DNA of 64,000 nt from UBA8752 sp049610565 (GCA_049610565.1 JBMYZR010000005.1:1-64000), one strand, 5' to 3'. Shown: positions 15,279 through 24,249, counted from the stretch's first letter. A program made the numbers and translations. Notes: a model not told the origin generated them from the sequence alone.

Positions 15279-17690
15279 TCAGCGGCGGCCGGTGAGGTCG
15301 GCGTAATCGAGGAAGTAGATGGCCTTGAAGGAGAAGCTGTTCCGGTGGGGCACCCGGAGGACGTCTTCGAGGTTGTCTGCATAGGTGTCGGGCAACAGGT
15401 CGCCCTGGCTCTCCAGCAGGTTCTTCCACACCACCGACAATTCGCTGCCGGGCGCGAAAATCCAGCGGAACACGCAGTCGATGGACCAGGCGTTGTAGCT
15501 GATGTCGTAGGGTGAGGTGCCCTCGTCGGTCAAGGTGACCTCATGGGTTGGGCCGAGCAGTCCATCGTCCTCGAGCCAATAGAAGCTGCCGTTCTCCACC
15601 CGGCTCCAGTAATGGCGCAGGCGGAAGGTGATGCCCTTGCGGTTGTCGAGGACATAGCTGGCGTTGAGGACGTGGGTGCGCGAGTAGTTGTTGCGCTTGG
15701 CCCACAGGCTGCGCGTCTCCTCCAACAGCGTGCCGTCCGGCAGTTCGTCGACCAGGCCCGACCACCCGCGCTCGTTGAATTTGTCCTGGTGGCTGTAGAC
15801 GTGGCTGATCCGGAAATGGTCGTTGGGCCGCCAGATGGGCTCGATGCGGAAGTTCCGCTCCTTCCAATCCGGATAGAGGACCCCGCCGGCATTCCACGTG
15901 CCGATGTCAATGGCGAACTCCCGCCGGTAGTCCGTGCTCATGAAGGCGTCCCAGGACCACCATTTCGGCACCCGCCAGAACCGGCCTTCGAGCCGCGGCG
16001 CGAAGTAGTCCCGCCCGTCGTAGGGCATCGCCGTGGCGCCGAACTTGATGAAGTCGAAGCTGGCCAGGAACAGCCGCCACTCGAGGTCATAGGTCTGGCT
16101 GACGAAGGAGCGCGGGGTGTGGAGCATTTCCCGGTTCACCTCCAGTTCCCAGGACATCCGATTGAATCCGAGGCCCAGCACCTCAAAGGGGGTCTGGATG
16201 CGGTACTCGATGTTGGCGTATTCCGCGACGGCGTTGGGCGCCTGCAGGAAAGCGACCGCGTTGGGATCGTACTCCGGCGTCTCCACGTAATGCCCCACCG
16301 ACCACCGCAGGCGCCCCTTGAGGCGGCTCACTTCCATGCCCCACGTGTGGCCTTCTCCCGATCCGTCGATGGATTCGGAGTGGCGGTTCAGTCCGCCTTG
16401 CCCTTTCAAGGACCAACGCTGTAAAGAGTCCCGCACCTGAAAGGCGGCACTGCCGACCCAGTCGTCCGCGCGCCCATCGCCCCGGATGACCTGCCCACTT
16501 TGCACCGACACGTAGCCGTTGTTGGGCAGGTTCTGGTCGACCACCGCCACCGAGAAGTCCGTCAGGGAGCCATTGCCATCCCGGGACACTGCATTGAGCA
16601 AACCCAATCCGGTCCCGCCTTGCGTCCGGCCCGTCACCTTGGAGGCGTTGAGGAGCTGCTCCCCGTCGCCGACCCGCCGGCTGTAGAAGGTGCCGGTCTT
16701 GTTGAACAGCTCGGTGCCCTCGGTGAAGAATTGCCGGTTCTCATTGAACCGGACCTCGTATGGGCTCAGGTTCAGCACCAGATTGTCGGCCACGACCTGG
16801 CCGAAGTCCGGCACCAGCGTCATGTCAAACGTGAAGGCGTCACCGATGCCCACCTTCATGTCGAGGCCGCCGTTCACGCGGGTCACCGATTCCGAGCCCT
16901 CGGTGTCGAGGTAGGCGCTGGCATAGGGATAAAGGCTGAATCGCGGGGGAGGGCTGATGCCCTGGATGCCGGTGAGCAAACCGCCTTGGTTCATCAGGCC
17001 TTCCTGGTTGGGGTCCATCGCGCGCCACACGTAATCGGACCGGTAGCGGCGGATGTACCGGTAGAAGTTCATCCCCCAATTCTGCGGGGCATCGCCGGAG
17101 TCGTTGAAGCGGAAGACCGACCAGGGCAAGGCGAACTCCGCGACCCAGCCGCGGTCGTCAATCCGGCACTCGGCCTGCCACACGGCGTTCCAGCTGCCGT
17201 CGGCCCCGTCGTTCGACAGGAGCTCGTCCGATTGGACGCCGTCCGGGGTGACCGAGAAGCGCACGCCGTTGACGCCGTCGTCGAAGCAATTGAACCAGAT
17301 GCCGAAGACGTCCGTGTTGCCATCGCCGTCCCGCTGGATCAACTGGTGGAGAATGCTGTCGGGGGCGGTGTCCCACATGCGGGCACCGACGTAAAGGGCC
17401 CGGTCGTCGTAGGCGAAGCGAACCTCCGTCTCCTGCTTGGGCATCGCGAAAGGGACCGGCCTCAATTCGCGGAATTGGGTCTCGGGCGCGATGGCTTCCC
17501 AGCCGGCGTCGTCCAGCTTGCCGTCAATCTCGATGGATCCGAATTCCACGCGGATGGCCTCGGCCTCCGGTTTCCGGGGAAGCCCTTCCGGCCACGTCTG
17601 GGCTGTCGTCGGCTGTGGGGCACAGAAGAACAGGGCGAGCAGGATGAACCCCGCGCAACGCGCATCGAAAATGGAGGACGGGAGGTTCAT
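15279..17690 (-). CDS. DUF5916 outer-membrane protein with N-terminal CBM9-like domain
   Basis: 803 residues with a signal peptide (AGFILLALFFCAPQPTTAQ). Residues about 45-230 match the carbohydrate-binding family 9-like domain (SIEIDGKLDDAGWEAI, TEVRFAYDDRALYVGARMWD, WVAEFALPWSVFRF). The remainder matches DUF5916, predicted to be an outer-membrane beta barrel (LVPDFGQVVADNLVLNLSPYE, then VRFNENRQFFTEG). Typical length. Substrate unknown; hydrolase or transport-associated roles have been suggested for the family. A perfect TAATTTTG box lies 7 nt before the ATG. Confidence 0.88.
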   Translation of the reverse strand: MNLPSSIFDARCAGFILLALFFCAPQPTTAQTWPEGLPRKPEAEAIRVEFGSIEIDGKLDDAGWEAIAPETQFRELRPVPFAMPKQETEVRFAYDDRALYVGARMWDTAPDSILHQLIQRDGDGNTDVFGIWFNCFDDGVNGVRFSVTPDGVQSDELLSNDGADGSWNAVWQAECRIDDRGWVAEFALPWSVFRFNDSGDAPQNWGMNFYRYIRRYRSDYVWRAMDPNQEGLMNQGGLLTGIQGISPPPRFSLYPYASAYLDTEGSESVTRVNGGLDMKVGIGDAFTFDMTLVPDFGQVVADNLVLNLSPYEVRFNENRQFFTEGTELFNKTGTFYSRRVGDGEQLLNASKVTGRTQGGTGLGLLNAVSRDGNGSLTDFSVAVVDQNLPNNGYVSVQSGQVIRGDGRADDWVGSAAFQVRDSLQRWSLKGQGGLNRHSESIDGSGEGHTWGMEVSRLKGRLRWSVGHYVETPEYDPNAVAFLQAPNAVAEYANIEYRIQTPFEVLGLGFNRMSWELEVNREMLHTPRSFVSQTYDLEWRLFLASFDFIKFGATAMPYDGRDYFAPRLEGRFWRVPKWWSWDAFMSTDYRREFAIDIGTWNAGGVLYPDWKERNFRIEPIWRPNDHFRISHVYSHQDKFNERGWSGLVDELPDGTLLEETRSLWAKRNNYSRTHVLNASYVLDNRKGITFRLRHYWSRVENGSFYWLEDDGLLGPTHEVTLTDEGTSPYDISYNAWSIDCVFRWIFAPGSELSVVWKNLLESQGDLLPDTYADNLEDVLRVPHRNSFSFKAIYFLDYADLTGRR

Positions 17691-17697
17691 CGGCCGG

Positions 17698-17705
17698 CAA
17701 AATTA
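17698..17705 (-). promoter_or_regulatory. TAATTTTG -7 box, DUF5916 gene
   Basis: Exact TAnnTTTG on the minus strand, 7 nt before the ATG at 17690. Confidence 0.68.
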
Positions 17706-17730
17706 CACCGCAGCAGGCCGTTGTGTTCGG

Positions 17731-18759
17731 TCACCGGTAGACGCCCTGCCGGTCGAGGGCCCTCCGGTAGCGGCGCGCATTGCGCTCGTGTTCCCGGTTG
17801 GTCTTGGCAAAGGCGTGGTAGCCGCTGAAGTCCTCCCGGGCGCACATGAAGATGAAGTCGTGCTCCTCGGCGTCCAGCACGGACTGGAGATAGGCGGGCT
17901 CCGGAAAGTTGATGGGGCCCGGAGGCAAGCCGGCATGCCGGTAGGTGTTGTAGGGGCTGTCGATTTCCCGGTGCACGTTCAGCACCCGGCGGATGGTGGG
18001 GTCGCCCAAGGCGTGGATGAGGGTCGGGTCGGCCTGCAGCCGCATGCCGCGGTCCAACCGGTTGAGATAGAGTCCCGCCACGGTGGGGGCCTCGTCCATC
18101 TTGCTCGTCTCGGCCTTGACGATGGAGGCGAGGATTCCGACTTCGGTCGGGGTCAGGCCAATGGACTCCGCCTTGGACCGGCGATCCTCCGTCCACCAGC
18201 GCTTCCATTCCTCGGACATGCGCCCGACGAAATCCGCAGCGGACAGGTCGTACCACACTTCGTAGGTGTTCGGGATGAAGCGGGTGCGCAGGGCCTCCAC
18301 GTCCGTACCCAGTCGAGCGGCCAGAAGTGGATCCTGACAGGCGCGCACCAGGTCCTCCGGATCGAAGGCCACCTGGGTCGCCACGGCGTCCGCCAGGTCC
18401 TCCACGGAGCGTCCGCCGATGAACCGGACGCGGACCGCTTCCTTGGAGCCCGACATCAGCAGCCGGGCCAGGGAGCGGTTGTCGAGGCCGTCCGGGATGA
18501 GGTAGCGTCCCCCCTTGAGGGTGCCGGGTTCGGTCCAGCCCCGCCAGGACAGGTAGCGCCGAAGGGAACCGGGACGCTCGATGCGGTCCTCCCGGTCCAA
18601 TCGGGCCACGACGCTGTCCACCGGCATTCCGGGGTCCACGATGAACCGGCCTTCCTGCGCCACGGTGTTGGGGCCCAGGGCGGTCCGGGCGACGAAGGCG
18701 ACAGCCCCGGAGGCCAGCACCGCGGCGGCAGTCAGGAGGAAGGCGCGTCGGGGACTCAT
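17731..18759 (-). CDS. mltG: Endolytic murein transglycosylase MltG
   Basis: 342 residues: short cytoplasmic start, one membrane segment (residues about 6-25), a LysM-like region (FIVDPGMPVDSVVARLDRED) and the YceG catalytic domain with ILASIVKAETSK (catalytic glutamate) and NTYRHAGLPPGPINFP. MltG cuts nascent glycan strands and sets their length. The ATG overlaps the stop of the GNAT gene (18756-18759), so the two are coupled and share the promoter upstream of the GNAT gene. Confidence 0.93.
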   Translation of the reverse strand: MSPRRAFLLTAAAVLASGAVAFVARTALGPNTVAQEGRFIVDPGMPVDSVVARLDREDRIERPGSLRRYLSWRGWTEPGTLKGGRYLIPDGLDNRSLARLLMSGSKEAVRVRFIGGRSVEDLADAVATQVAFDPEDLVRACQDPLLAARLGTDVEALRTRFIPNTYEVWYDLSAADFVGRMSEEWKRWWTEDRRSKAESIGLTPTEVGILASIVKAETSKMDEAPTVAGLYLNRLDRGMRLQADPTLIHALGDPTIRRVLNVHREIDSPYNTYRHAGLPPGPINFPEPAYLQSVLDAEEHDFIFMCAREDFSGYHAFAKTNREHERNARRYRRALDRQGVYR

Positions 18760-19292
18760 GGGCTGGTCGAGAGCAGGCGTTGAAACAGGATGAGGTCCTT
18801 CCAGCCGTCCGACGTCCGCGTCCAGTCCGCATAGCGGCCGACCCGCTCGAACCCGGCGCCGTCGAAGAGGGCCAGGCTGCCCGCGTGGTCGGCGTGGACT
18901 TCGGCGTGCACCGACCGGAGCAGGAGGGCGAGTTCGGCATGGCGGAGCGCGATCTCCAGCGCCCGCCGGGCAATGCCTCGGTCCCGGGCGTCGGGGGAAA
19001 CGAGGATGCCGATTCCGGCCCGCAGGTCACGGGCATGGAAGTCGTAGAGGTCCACCGCGCCCACGACCTCCCCGTCGTCCTCGATGATCCACCGGAGTTG
19101 CCCGGCCGTGTAGAGGTCCTGGTGCCCGCGGCACAGCGCATCGAGTGCAGCGCGGGAATAGGGGGCGGATGTGCCGGTCACCGACCAGTGCTCCGGTTCG
19201 TTTTCCCAATCGAGGACCTGATCGATGTCCGTGGGCTCGAGCGCACGAAGCCGAGTGGGGCCATTGAGGAGCAGGTCGGAAGGGAGCGCCAT
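18756..19292 (-). CDS. GNAT family N-acetyltransferase (RimJ/RimL-like)
   Basis: 178 residues from the ATG at 19292. The GNAT fold is visible: RLRALEPTDIDQVLDWENEP at the start, QLRWIIEDDGEVVGAVDLYD (strands 2-4), GIGILVSPDARDRGIARRAL (acetyl-CoA pyrophosphate loop, here RDRGIA), and HADHAGSLALFDGAGFERVG. The acceptor is unknown. In Bacteroidota this type of gene often precedes mltG, as here. The promoter box TATTTTCG lies 7 nt before the ATG. A much longer frame extends upstream but runs antisense through real genes. Confidence 0.9.
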   Translation of the reverse strand: MALPSDLLLNGPTRLRALEPTDIDQVLDWENEPEHWSVTGTSAPYSRAALDALCRGHQDLYTAGQLRWIIEDDGEVVGAVDLYDFHARDLRAGIGILVSPDARDRGIARRALEIALRHAELALLLRSVHAEVHADHAGSLALFDGAGFERVGRYADWTRTSDGWKDLILFQRLLSTSP

Positions 19293-19299
19293 GTACGGT

Positions 19300-19307
19300 C
19301 GAAAATA
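19300..19307 (-). promoter_or_regulatory. TATTTTCG -7 box of GNAT-mltG operon
   Basis: Minus-strand TATTTTCG (TAnnTTCG), 7 nt before the ATG at 19292. Divergent from the polysaccharide export promoter at 19356. Confidence 0.62.
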
Positions 19308-19355
19308 GGTGGACAAAGTGGGTTGGGAATCGCCCTCTTCCTCGGGGTGTCCGGT

Positions 19356-19363
19356 TAATTTTG
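19356..19363 (+). promoter_or_regulatory. TAATTTTG -7 box, polysaccharide export gene
   Basis: Exact TAnnTTTG, with only AACC between it and the ATG at 19368. Predicted leaderless start for the export-rfbC-transglycosylase operon. Confidence 0.68.
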
Positions 19364-19367
19364 AACC

Positions 19368-20177
19368 ATGCCGAACTCCATGAAGCGTCTGCTGCCTGTT
19401 CTTCTCGTGTTGTCCACCCTCGGATGGACGGGGTGCACGATCAACCGGAACATCATGTTCCGGACCCCCTCGGATTTCGCATTTGACCCGTTCAACCCGA
19501 TCAGCGACGTCAACTACCGCATCGCGCCCAACGACCTCATCAGCTTCCAGCTCTACGCCAACAAGGGCGAGCGTCTGCTCTCCATGACCGCGGGCACCAC
19601 GGCCGGCGGGGTCAACGGACAGGGCGGCAACATGCAGATGATGAACCAGAACAACCGGTTCGTCTACGAGGTCCGGCCGGACGGGACGGTGGAGCTGCCC
19701 GAGTTGGGACCGGTCCAGCTCAGCGGCCTCAACATCGACGAGGCGGAGACCAAGCTCGAGAAGGCGTACAGCGAGAACTACAAGGACCCGCTGGCCCTCA
19801 TCGAAGTGACCAACCAGCGCGTGCTGGTCTTTCCCGGCGAGGCCGGGGTGGCTTCCGTGGTCTCCCTCACCAACCCCAACACGAGCCTCCTCGAGGTGCT
19901 CGCCCTGAGCGGGGGCATCCGGGGGCGGGGTGACGCCCGCAATGTCAAGCTGATCCGCCGTGGCGAGCGCCGCCCGACCATCCACCAGTTCGACCTGTCC
20001 ACCATCGATGGGCTTCAATACGCCAACACCACGGTGCAGGCGGGCGACATCGTCTACGTCGAGCCCCTTCCGCAGTACGCCAGCGAGGTGCTGGCGGACA
20101 TTGCACCGGTCTTGAGTCTCCTGGGCACGATCAGCAGTTTCATCGCGCTCATCAGCGTGGTGTCCGGCAACAATTGA
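19368..20177 (+). CDS. Polysaccharide biosynthesis/export lipoprotein (Wza-like)
   Basis: 269 residues with a lipoprotein signal (VLSTLGWTGC, lipid Cys at about 23). The Poly_export domain is visible: VNYRIAPNDLISFQLYANKG at the start and FVYEVRPDGTVELPELGPVQLSGLNIDEAETKL. A SLBB segment follows: ASVVSLTNPNTSLLEVLALSGGI and VQAGDIVYVEP. A hydrophobic C-terminus (SLLGTISSFIALISVVSG) suggests membrane insertion. It forms the outer-membrane or periplasmic part of a Wza/Wzc-type capsule exporter; no Wzc kinase is in the window. It is followed at once by rfbC, whose ATG lies 2 nt after the stop. Confidence 0.92.
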   Translation: MPNSMKRLLPVLLVLSTLGWTGCTINRNIMFRTPSDFAFDPFNPISDVNYRIAPNDLISFQLYANKGERLLSMTAGTTAGGVNGQGGNMQMMNQNNRFVYEVRPDGTVELPELGPVQLSGLNIDEAETKLEKAYSENYKDPLALIEVTNQRVLVFPGEAGVASVVSLTNPNTSLLEVLALSGGIRGRGDARNVKLIRRGERRPTIHQFDLSTIDGLQYANTTVQAGDIVYVEPLPQYASEVLADIAPVLSLLGTISSFIALISVVSGNN

Positions 20178-20179
20178 GC

Positions 20180-20737
20180 ATGGCCCACCCTCTGGAAATC
20201 CAATCCGGTGCGATTGACGGCCCTCTGATGGTCCGGCCCCGCCAGTTCGGGGACGACCGCGGCCAGTTTGCTGAAACGTGGCGGGACGAGCATTTCGCGG
20301 CGGCGCTGGGCCACCCGGTCCGCTTTGTTCAGGACAACGAATCCGTGTCCGGACAGGGGGTGCTGCGCGGTCTTCACTTCCAGGTGCCCGACCGGGCGCA
20401 GGGCAAGCTGGTCCGGGTCGTCCGGGGCGCGGCGCTGGACGTGGCGGTCGATTTGCGCGCCGATAGCCCGACCTACGGCCGGCACCAGATGGCGCTCCTG
20501 ACCGGAGAGAACCGCTGGCAATTCTGGGTGCCGGAAGGATTCGCCCACGGCTTCGTGACGCTGGAGCCGGACACGGTGTTCTGCTACAAGTGCACGGACA
20601 TCTACAGCCCGGACCACGAGCGTTCCCTGCTGTGGAATGACCCCGACCTCGGCATCGATTGGGGCATAGACGCACCGCTCCTGTCGCCGAAGGATGAAGC
20701 GGCGGGCCGGTTTGCCGACTTCCAATCTCCATTCTGA
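20180..20737 (+). CDS. rfbC: dTDP-4-dehydrorhamnose 3,5-epimerase
   Basis: 185 residues from ATG 20180; an in-frame TTG at 20174 is less likely. A cupin with the RmlC signatures FGDDRGQFAETWRDEHF, VRFVQDNESVSGQGVLRGLHFQ (catalytic His in RGLHFQ), DVAVDLRADSPTYG, FWVPEGFAHGF and YKCTDIYSPDHER. It makes dTDP-4-dehydro-L-rhamnose, a precursor for surface polysaccharide, fitting the export gene just upstream. rfbA, rfbB and rfbD are not in the window. The stop TGA overlaps the next ATG by one base (TGATG). Confidence 0.95.
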   Translation: MAHPLEIQSGAIDGPLMVRPRQFGDDRGQFAETWRDEHFAAALGHPVRFVQDNESVSGQGVLRGLHFQVPDRAQGKLVRVVRGAALDVAVDLRADSPTYGRHQMALLTGENRWQFWVPEGFAHGFVTLEPDTVFCYKCTDIYSPDHERSLLWNDPDLGIDWGIDAPLLSPKDEAAGRFADFQSPF

Positions 20738-21672
20738 TGGCCGTCTCCTCCTCCTTGCGAGGCCTCCTCGGCCTGGGTGCGGTGAGCCTGTTTGTCATCG
20801 CCTTCCTCCTCGTGGGGGCGGGCCACGGTGCGGGGCATGGGGCCGGCGGGTCGGGATTCTTGGTTCAGGCTGATTCCCTGCCTCAGGTCGTGACCCCGCC
20901 GCGCATCGCAGAGGGGATCGCCTTCGCTGGAACCCCACTTCCCCTCGAGCGGGTCGGGGTCCGGGAGCGGATGGAAAAGGAGCTGCTCATCGGCACGTTC
21001 CGCCACAGCAGCAGCCTGCTCACCTTGAAACGGTCCGGTCGCTGGTTTCCCCTCATCGAGCCGATCCTGGTCGACTCGGGGGTGCCGGTGGATTTCAAAT
21101 ACCTCGCGGTCATCGAGTCCGGGCTGGCCAACGCCGTGTCTCCCTCGGATGCCCGGGGATTCTGGCAGTTCATGGAGCCGGCCGCCGAGGAGTTCGGGTT
21201 GCGGGTCGATCGCGACGTGGACGAGCGGTACCATGTGGAGAAGGCCACGCGCGCCGCCTGTGCCTACCTCAAGGCGGCACACCGCCGGTATGGCGATTGG
21301 ATCCTGGCCGCCGCGAGCTACAACATGGGCATGTCCGGGTTGTCCCGTCGCCTCGACGAGCAGCAGGGCGAGTGTTACTGGGACCTCATGCTCAACGCGG
21401 AAACCGCGCGCTACATCTACCGGCTCTACGCCACCAAGCAGGTGATGGAAAATCCTGAAGCGCACGGATTCATGCTGACGGCGGAAGACTGGTATGCACC
21501 GATGGCCGGACGCGACACCGTCTTGGTAGACTCCGTGGACGACCTGGCGGAATTCGCCCGCGATGCCGGGGTGAGCTACAATGCGCTCAAGACCCTGAAT
21601 CCCTGGCTGCGGACAGGCCGTCTGCCCATTCCGCAGGACCGCTATTACGTGGTCCGGTTGCCGTTGCGGTGA
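20737..21672 (+). CDS. Lytic transglycosylase (MltD/SLT type) with C-terminal LysM-like region
   Basis: 311 residues. N-terminal membrane/signal segment (residues about 10-27, AVSLFVIAFLLVGAGHGAGH), then an SLT domain at about 100-225: FKYLAVIESGLANAVSPSDA with the catalytic glutamate, GFWQFMEPAAEEFGL, and AAASYNMGMSGLSRRL. The last 50 residues (DTVLVDSVDDLAEFARDAGV, SYNALKTLNPWL) look like a LysM. It acts on peptidoglycan from the periplasm. Its coupling to rfbC and the export lipoprotein may allow local wall opening for the exporter; this is inference. Its 3' end overlaps the convergent CoA-transferase gene by 28 bp. Confidence 0.92.
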   Translation: MAVSSSLRGLLGLGAVSLFVIAFLLVGAGHGAGHGAGGSGFLVQADSLPQVVTPPRIAEGIAFAGTPLPLERVGVRERMEKELLIGTFRHSSSLLTLKRSGRWFPLIEPILVDSGVPVDFKYLAVIESGLANAVSPSDARGFWQFMEPAAEEFGLRVDRDVDERYHVEKATRAACAYLKAAHRRYGDWILAAASYNMGMSGLSRRLDEQQGECYWDLMLNAETARYIYRLYATKQVMENPEAHGFMLTAEDWYAPMAGRDTVLVDSVDDLAEFARDAGVSYNALKTLNPWLRTGRLPIPQDRYYVVRLPLR

Positions 21673-22772
21673 ATCCGGAACGCCACCTGACGCACGTGGC
21701 GCACCGGGGTTCCTTCCACATCGTAGGCGGCCGTCATGGCCCGCCCCGTTCCGGACGACAGCGCCTCGCTGACCGATTTCACCCGCCCGAGGGGGATGCC
21801 GCGTGAGAGGGCCTCATCCAGCAAGGGGCCGGCGTCGATGTCGGCGAAGAGCGGAGACAGGAGCTCAGCCAATGCCGTCCGGTGGGTCACGCGATCGGGG
21901 TTGGCGGCGAATCGTGCGTCATCGGCCAACTCCTCCTGTCCAAGCAGGCTGCACAGGGACCGGAACTGGGGGTCGTTGCCCACCGCCGTGACCACGACCG
22001 AGCCGCAACGACAGGTGAACAGCTCGCCATAGGGCGCAATCTGCGGGTGGAGTGCACCGAGCGCTTCGGGCGTCCGGCCGGCCACGAGGTGCTCCGTGGC
22101 CCGGTTGGCGAGTCCGCTGAAGCCGGATGCGTCGAGCCACGTCTCGATGTAGGCGCCTCGCCCGGTCCGTTCGCGCTCGTACAGGGCGAGCAGCAATCCC
22201 GAGCGCATCTGGTGGGCGGCGAGAACGTCCATGAGGGCCACGGGCATGCGGAACGGCGCGCCCCCCGGCTCACCGTTCATCGACAGGAACCCCGACTCCG
22301 CCTGGACCACGATGTCGTAGCCGCCCCGCGCAGGGTGGTCGAGAAAGCCGAGCAGGTGGACGTGAATCAGCCTCGGATGCCGCTCGGCGAGCGTGTCCGG
22401 GTCAAGGCCGAGCCCATCGAGCGAAGTGGGTCGCGCATTCTGAATCAGGATGTCGGCATCGTCCAAGTGTTGGCCGAGGGTGCGTTGGCCCTCCTCGGTC
22501 TTCAGGTCAATCCGCTCGATGCGCTTGGGCCCATTCGCGGCGGCGTAATAGGCGCCCGGTCCCTCCTGCGATTCTCCGGCGAGTCGCCAGCTGCGCGTGA
22601 CGTCACCGCGTCCGGGCGGCTCGATTTTCAGCACGTCGGCCCCCAGCTCGGCGAGGAATGTCCCCACCAGCGGGCCGGCCAACACGGTCGCCAATTCCAC
22701 GACCTTCAGGCCTTTCAGAGGCTGGTCGTCGCCCAGTGGGGGCGCCGGGTGGTCGGAAGTCGGCGGGCACAT
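21645..22772 (-). CDS. CaiB/BaiF-type (family III) CoA transferase
   Basis: 375 residues. The N-terminus LKGLKVVELATVLAGPLVGTFLAELGADVLKIE is the family III signature, and the catalytic aspartate is in FRMPVALMDVLAAHQMR (about residue 170). Further family motifs: GYDIVVQAESGF and GAYIETWLDAS. These enzymes move CoA between carboxylates; substrates are not predictable. It lies 9 nt after the photolyase stop. Its promoter box (TAACTTG) starts with the photolyase TAA stop. The 3' end overlaps the convergent transglycosylase gene. Confidence 0.93.
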   Translation of the reverse strand: MCPPTSDHPAPPLGDDQPLKGLKVVELATVLAGPLVGTFLAELGADVLKIEPPGRGDVTRSWRLAGESQEGPGAYYAAANGPKRIERIDLKTEEGQRTLGQHLDDADILIQNARPTSLDGLGLDPDTLAERHPRLIHVHLLGFLDHPARGGYDIVVQAESGFLSMNGEPGGAPFRMPVALMDVLAAHQMRSGLLLALYERERTGRGAYIETWLDASGFSGLANRATEHLVAGRTPEALGALHPQIAPYGELFTCRCGSVVVTAVGNDPQFRSLCSLLGQEELADDARFAANPDRVTHRTALAELLSPLFADIDAGPLLDEALSRGIPLGRVKSVSEALSSGTGRAMTAAYDVEGTPVRHVRQVAFRIHRNGNRTT

Positions 22773-22777
22773 GGCCG

Positions 22778-22784
22778 CAAGTTA
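22778..22784 (-). promoter_or_regulatory. TAACTTG box of the CoA-transferase gene, sharing the photolyase TAA stop
   Basis: Minus-strand TAACTTG ends 5 nt before the ATG at 22772. Its TAA (22784-22782) is the stop codon of the photolyase gene. Confidence 0.4.
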
Positions 22785-24125
22785 GGCGTCGGCCAAGGCT
22801 GCCTTGTAGGTGTCGATGGCCCGCTGCCGGGCGAACTTGTGCTCGACGATGGGGGCCGGATAGGCAGGGGTGCCCCATTCCGGAACCCAGCGCCGGACAT
22901 AGGCCCCGGTCGGGTCGAACTTCTTCATTTGGCTCTCCGGATTGAAGACGCGGAAGTACGGGGCGGCATCGCAGCCGGATCCCGACGCCCATTGCCATCC
23001 GCCCACATTGGAGGCGAGTTCGAAATCGAGCAACTTCTCCGCGAAATAGCGCTCGCCGAGCCGCCAGTCGAGCAGCAGGTGCTTGCACAGGAAGCTGGCG
23101 ACCACCATGCGGACCCGGTTGTGCATGAAGCCCGTGGCATTGAGTTCGCGCATGCCGGCGTCCACGAGCGGATAGCCCGTCTTGCCGGCGCACCACGCGG
23201 CATAGTGCGCGTCATCGTGGCGCCAGGGGATGCGGTCGTATTTGGCCCGGAAGGCATCGCGGGCGCTGTGGGGGAAGTGGTGGAGGATGGCCTGGTAGAA
23301 CTCGCGCCAGATGAGCTCGGTGAGCCATTTCTCGCTGTGGGCAAAGCCGAGCCGGGCCTGAGAGCGCACCGAAACGGTGCCGAATCGCAGGTGGAGACTC
23401 ATCCTCGCCGTTCCGACCACCGACGGGGTGTCCCGCCGATCGGCATAGCGGTGCAGGGTGTCGGCATCTGGGGTGCGCCCCTCAAACGCCGCCCAGCCCG
23501 CCGGGTCGGCGGACTCGGGATCGAACCCCATGGCCTCGAGGCTCGGCATTGGCGCCTGCGGGAAGGGCGCTGCGCCCCGGCCGTTCCAGTTGACGACGGC
23601 TTCAGCCAGTGGATCGGCCTCGGCGGCCTCGAGCACCTTGTGCCATTTCCGGCTGTAGGGCGTGAAGACGGTGTAGGGCGTGCCATCGTCCTTGAGAACG
23701 GCTTCGGGCGGGAGGATGACATGGTCCTCGTGCAGGACAAAGCGGATGTCGGAGGTGGCGCACCATTCGGCCACTGCCTCGTCCCGCTGGACAGGGTAGG
23801 GGGCGTAGTCCCGGTTGGTGTGGATTTCCTTCAGGTCAAACCCAGCGGAGCGGAGGTCGTCCCGAAGCGATTGAAGTTGCTCGAGGGGAATGCCGTGGCG
23901 GGCGATCAATTGGCTGCCCGCTGCATCATACTCGGACTGAACGCGGGTCAGTTCGGTGTGGATGAAGCCCACGCGCGCGTCTCGGTTGGGCAGCGCGTCG
24001 AGAATGGTCCGGTCAAAGCAGAAGAACCCGGCCACCGGATGCCCGGATTGCAAGGCGGCAGAAAGTCCGCGGTTGTCTTGGGTGCGCAGGTCGCGGCGGT
24101 GCCAAAAGAGGGAAATGGGGGTCAT
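22782..24125 (-). CDS. phrB: Deoxyribodipyrimidine photolyase (class I CPD-type)
   Basis: 447 residues. The N-terminal antenna-binding domain starts ISLFWHRRDLRTQDNRGL. The FAD-binding C-terminal domain shows TELIWREFYQAIL, GYPLVDAGMRELNATGFMHNR, and NVGGWQWASGSGCDAAPYFRVFNP, the classical class I photolyase block with the tryptophans for electron transfer. It repairs UV-induced pyrimidine dimers with blue light, suggesting a sunlit habitat. A 33-codon frame upstream ends in an ATGA overlap with this ATG. The 215 bp upstream hold several inverted repeats. Confidence 0.96.
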   Translation of the reverse strand: MTPISLFWHRRDLRTQDNRGLSAALQSGHPVAGFFCFDRTILDALPNRDARVGFIHTELTRVQSEYDAAGSQLIARHGIPLEQLQSLRDDLRSAGFDLKEIHTNRDYAPYPVQRDEAVAEWCATSDIRFVLHEDHVILPPEAVLKDDGTPYTVFTPYSRKWHKVLEAAEADPLAEAVVNWNGRGAAPFPQAPMPSLEAMGFDPESADPAGWAAFEGRTPDADTLHRYADRRDTPSVVGTARMSLHLRFGTVSVRSQARLGFAHSEKWLTELIWREFYQAILHHFPHSARDAFRAKYDRIPWRHDDAHYAAWCAGKTGYPLVDAGMRELNATGFMHNRVRMVVASFLCKHLLLDWRLGERYFAEKLLDFELASNVGGWQWASGSGCDAAPYFRVFNPESQMKKFDPTGAYVRRWVPEWGTPAYPAPIVEHKFARQRAIDTYKAALADA

Positions 24126-24223
24126 GAAGGAACGAGTGGATGAGGGGGCGAGAATGAGACAGCCCGGGCGTAAACCCGGGCCGTCAGCAAATCAAACGTG
24201 ATCATTAACACCTTACTGATCAT
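24122..24223 (-). CDS. Possible 33-aa leader ORF coupled to the photolyase gene
   Basis: ATG at 24223 opens a 33-codon frame whose TGA overlaps the phrB ATG (ATGA at 24122-24125), like the coupled genes elsewhere in the window. It starts with MISKVLMITFDLLTARVYAR. No family is recognisable, and an in-frame extension to 24322 also exists. The hairpin at 24162-24181 lies inside it. It could be a leader peptide for translational coupling, or simply the leader region of phrB. Confidence 0.35.
   Translation of the reverse strand: MISKVLMITFDLLTARVYARAVSFSPPHPLVPS
24162..24181. repeat. Hairpin GCCCGGG-N6-CCCGGGC upstream of phrB
   Basis: A perfect 7-bp stem with a 6-nt loop (cgtaaa), 37 nt before the phrB ATG on the minus strand. 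No T-tract follows, so simple intrinsic termination is unlikely; a translation-blocking or pausing hairpin is possible. Confidence 0.5.
24199..24222. promoter_or_regulatory. Repeated TGATCA palindromes upstream of phrB
   Basis: TGATCA at 24199-24204 and again at 24217-24222, separated by 12 AT-rich bases. It overlaps the possible leader-ORF start and could be an operator. Confidence 0.3.
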
Positions 24224-24249
24224 GAACCCCTCGTTCGGGGTCGTGAATG

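Noticed and set aside
19323..19325. TTG as a -33 element for the polysaccharide export promoter
   Set aside because: Its spacing to the TAATTTTG box is 30 nt, too long; no consistent -33 TTG was found for most boxes.
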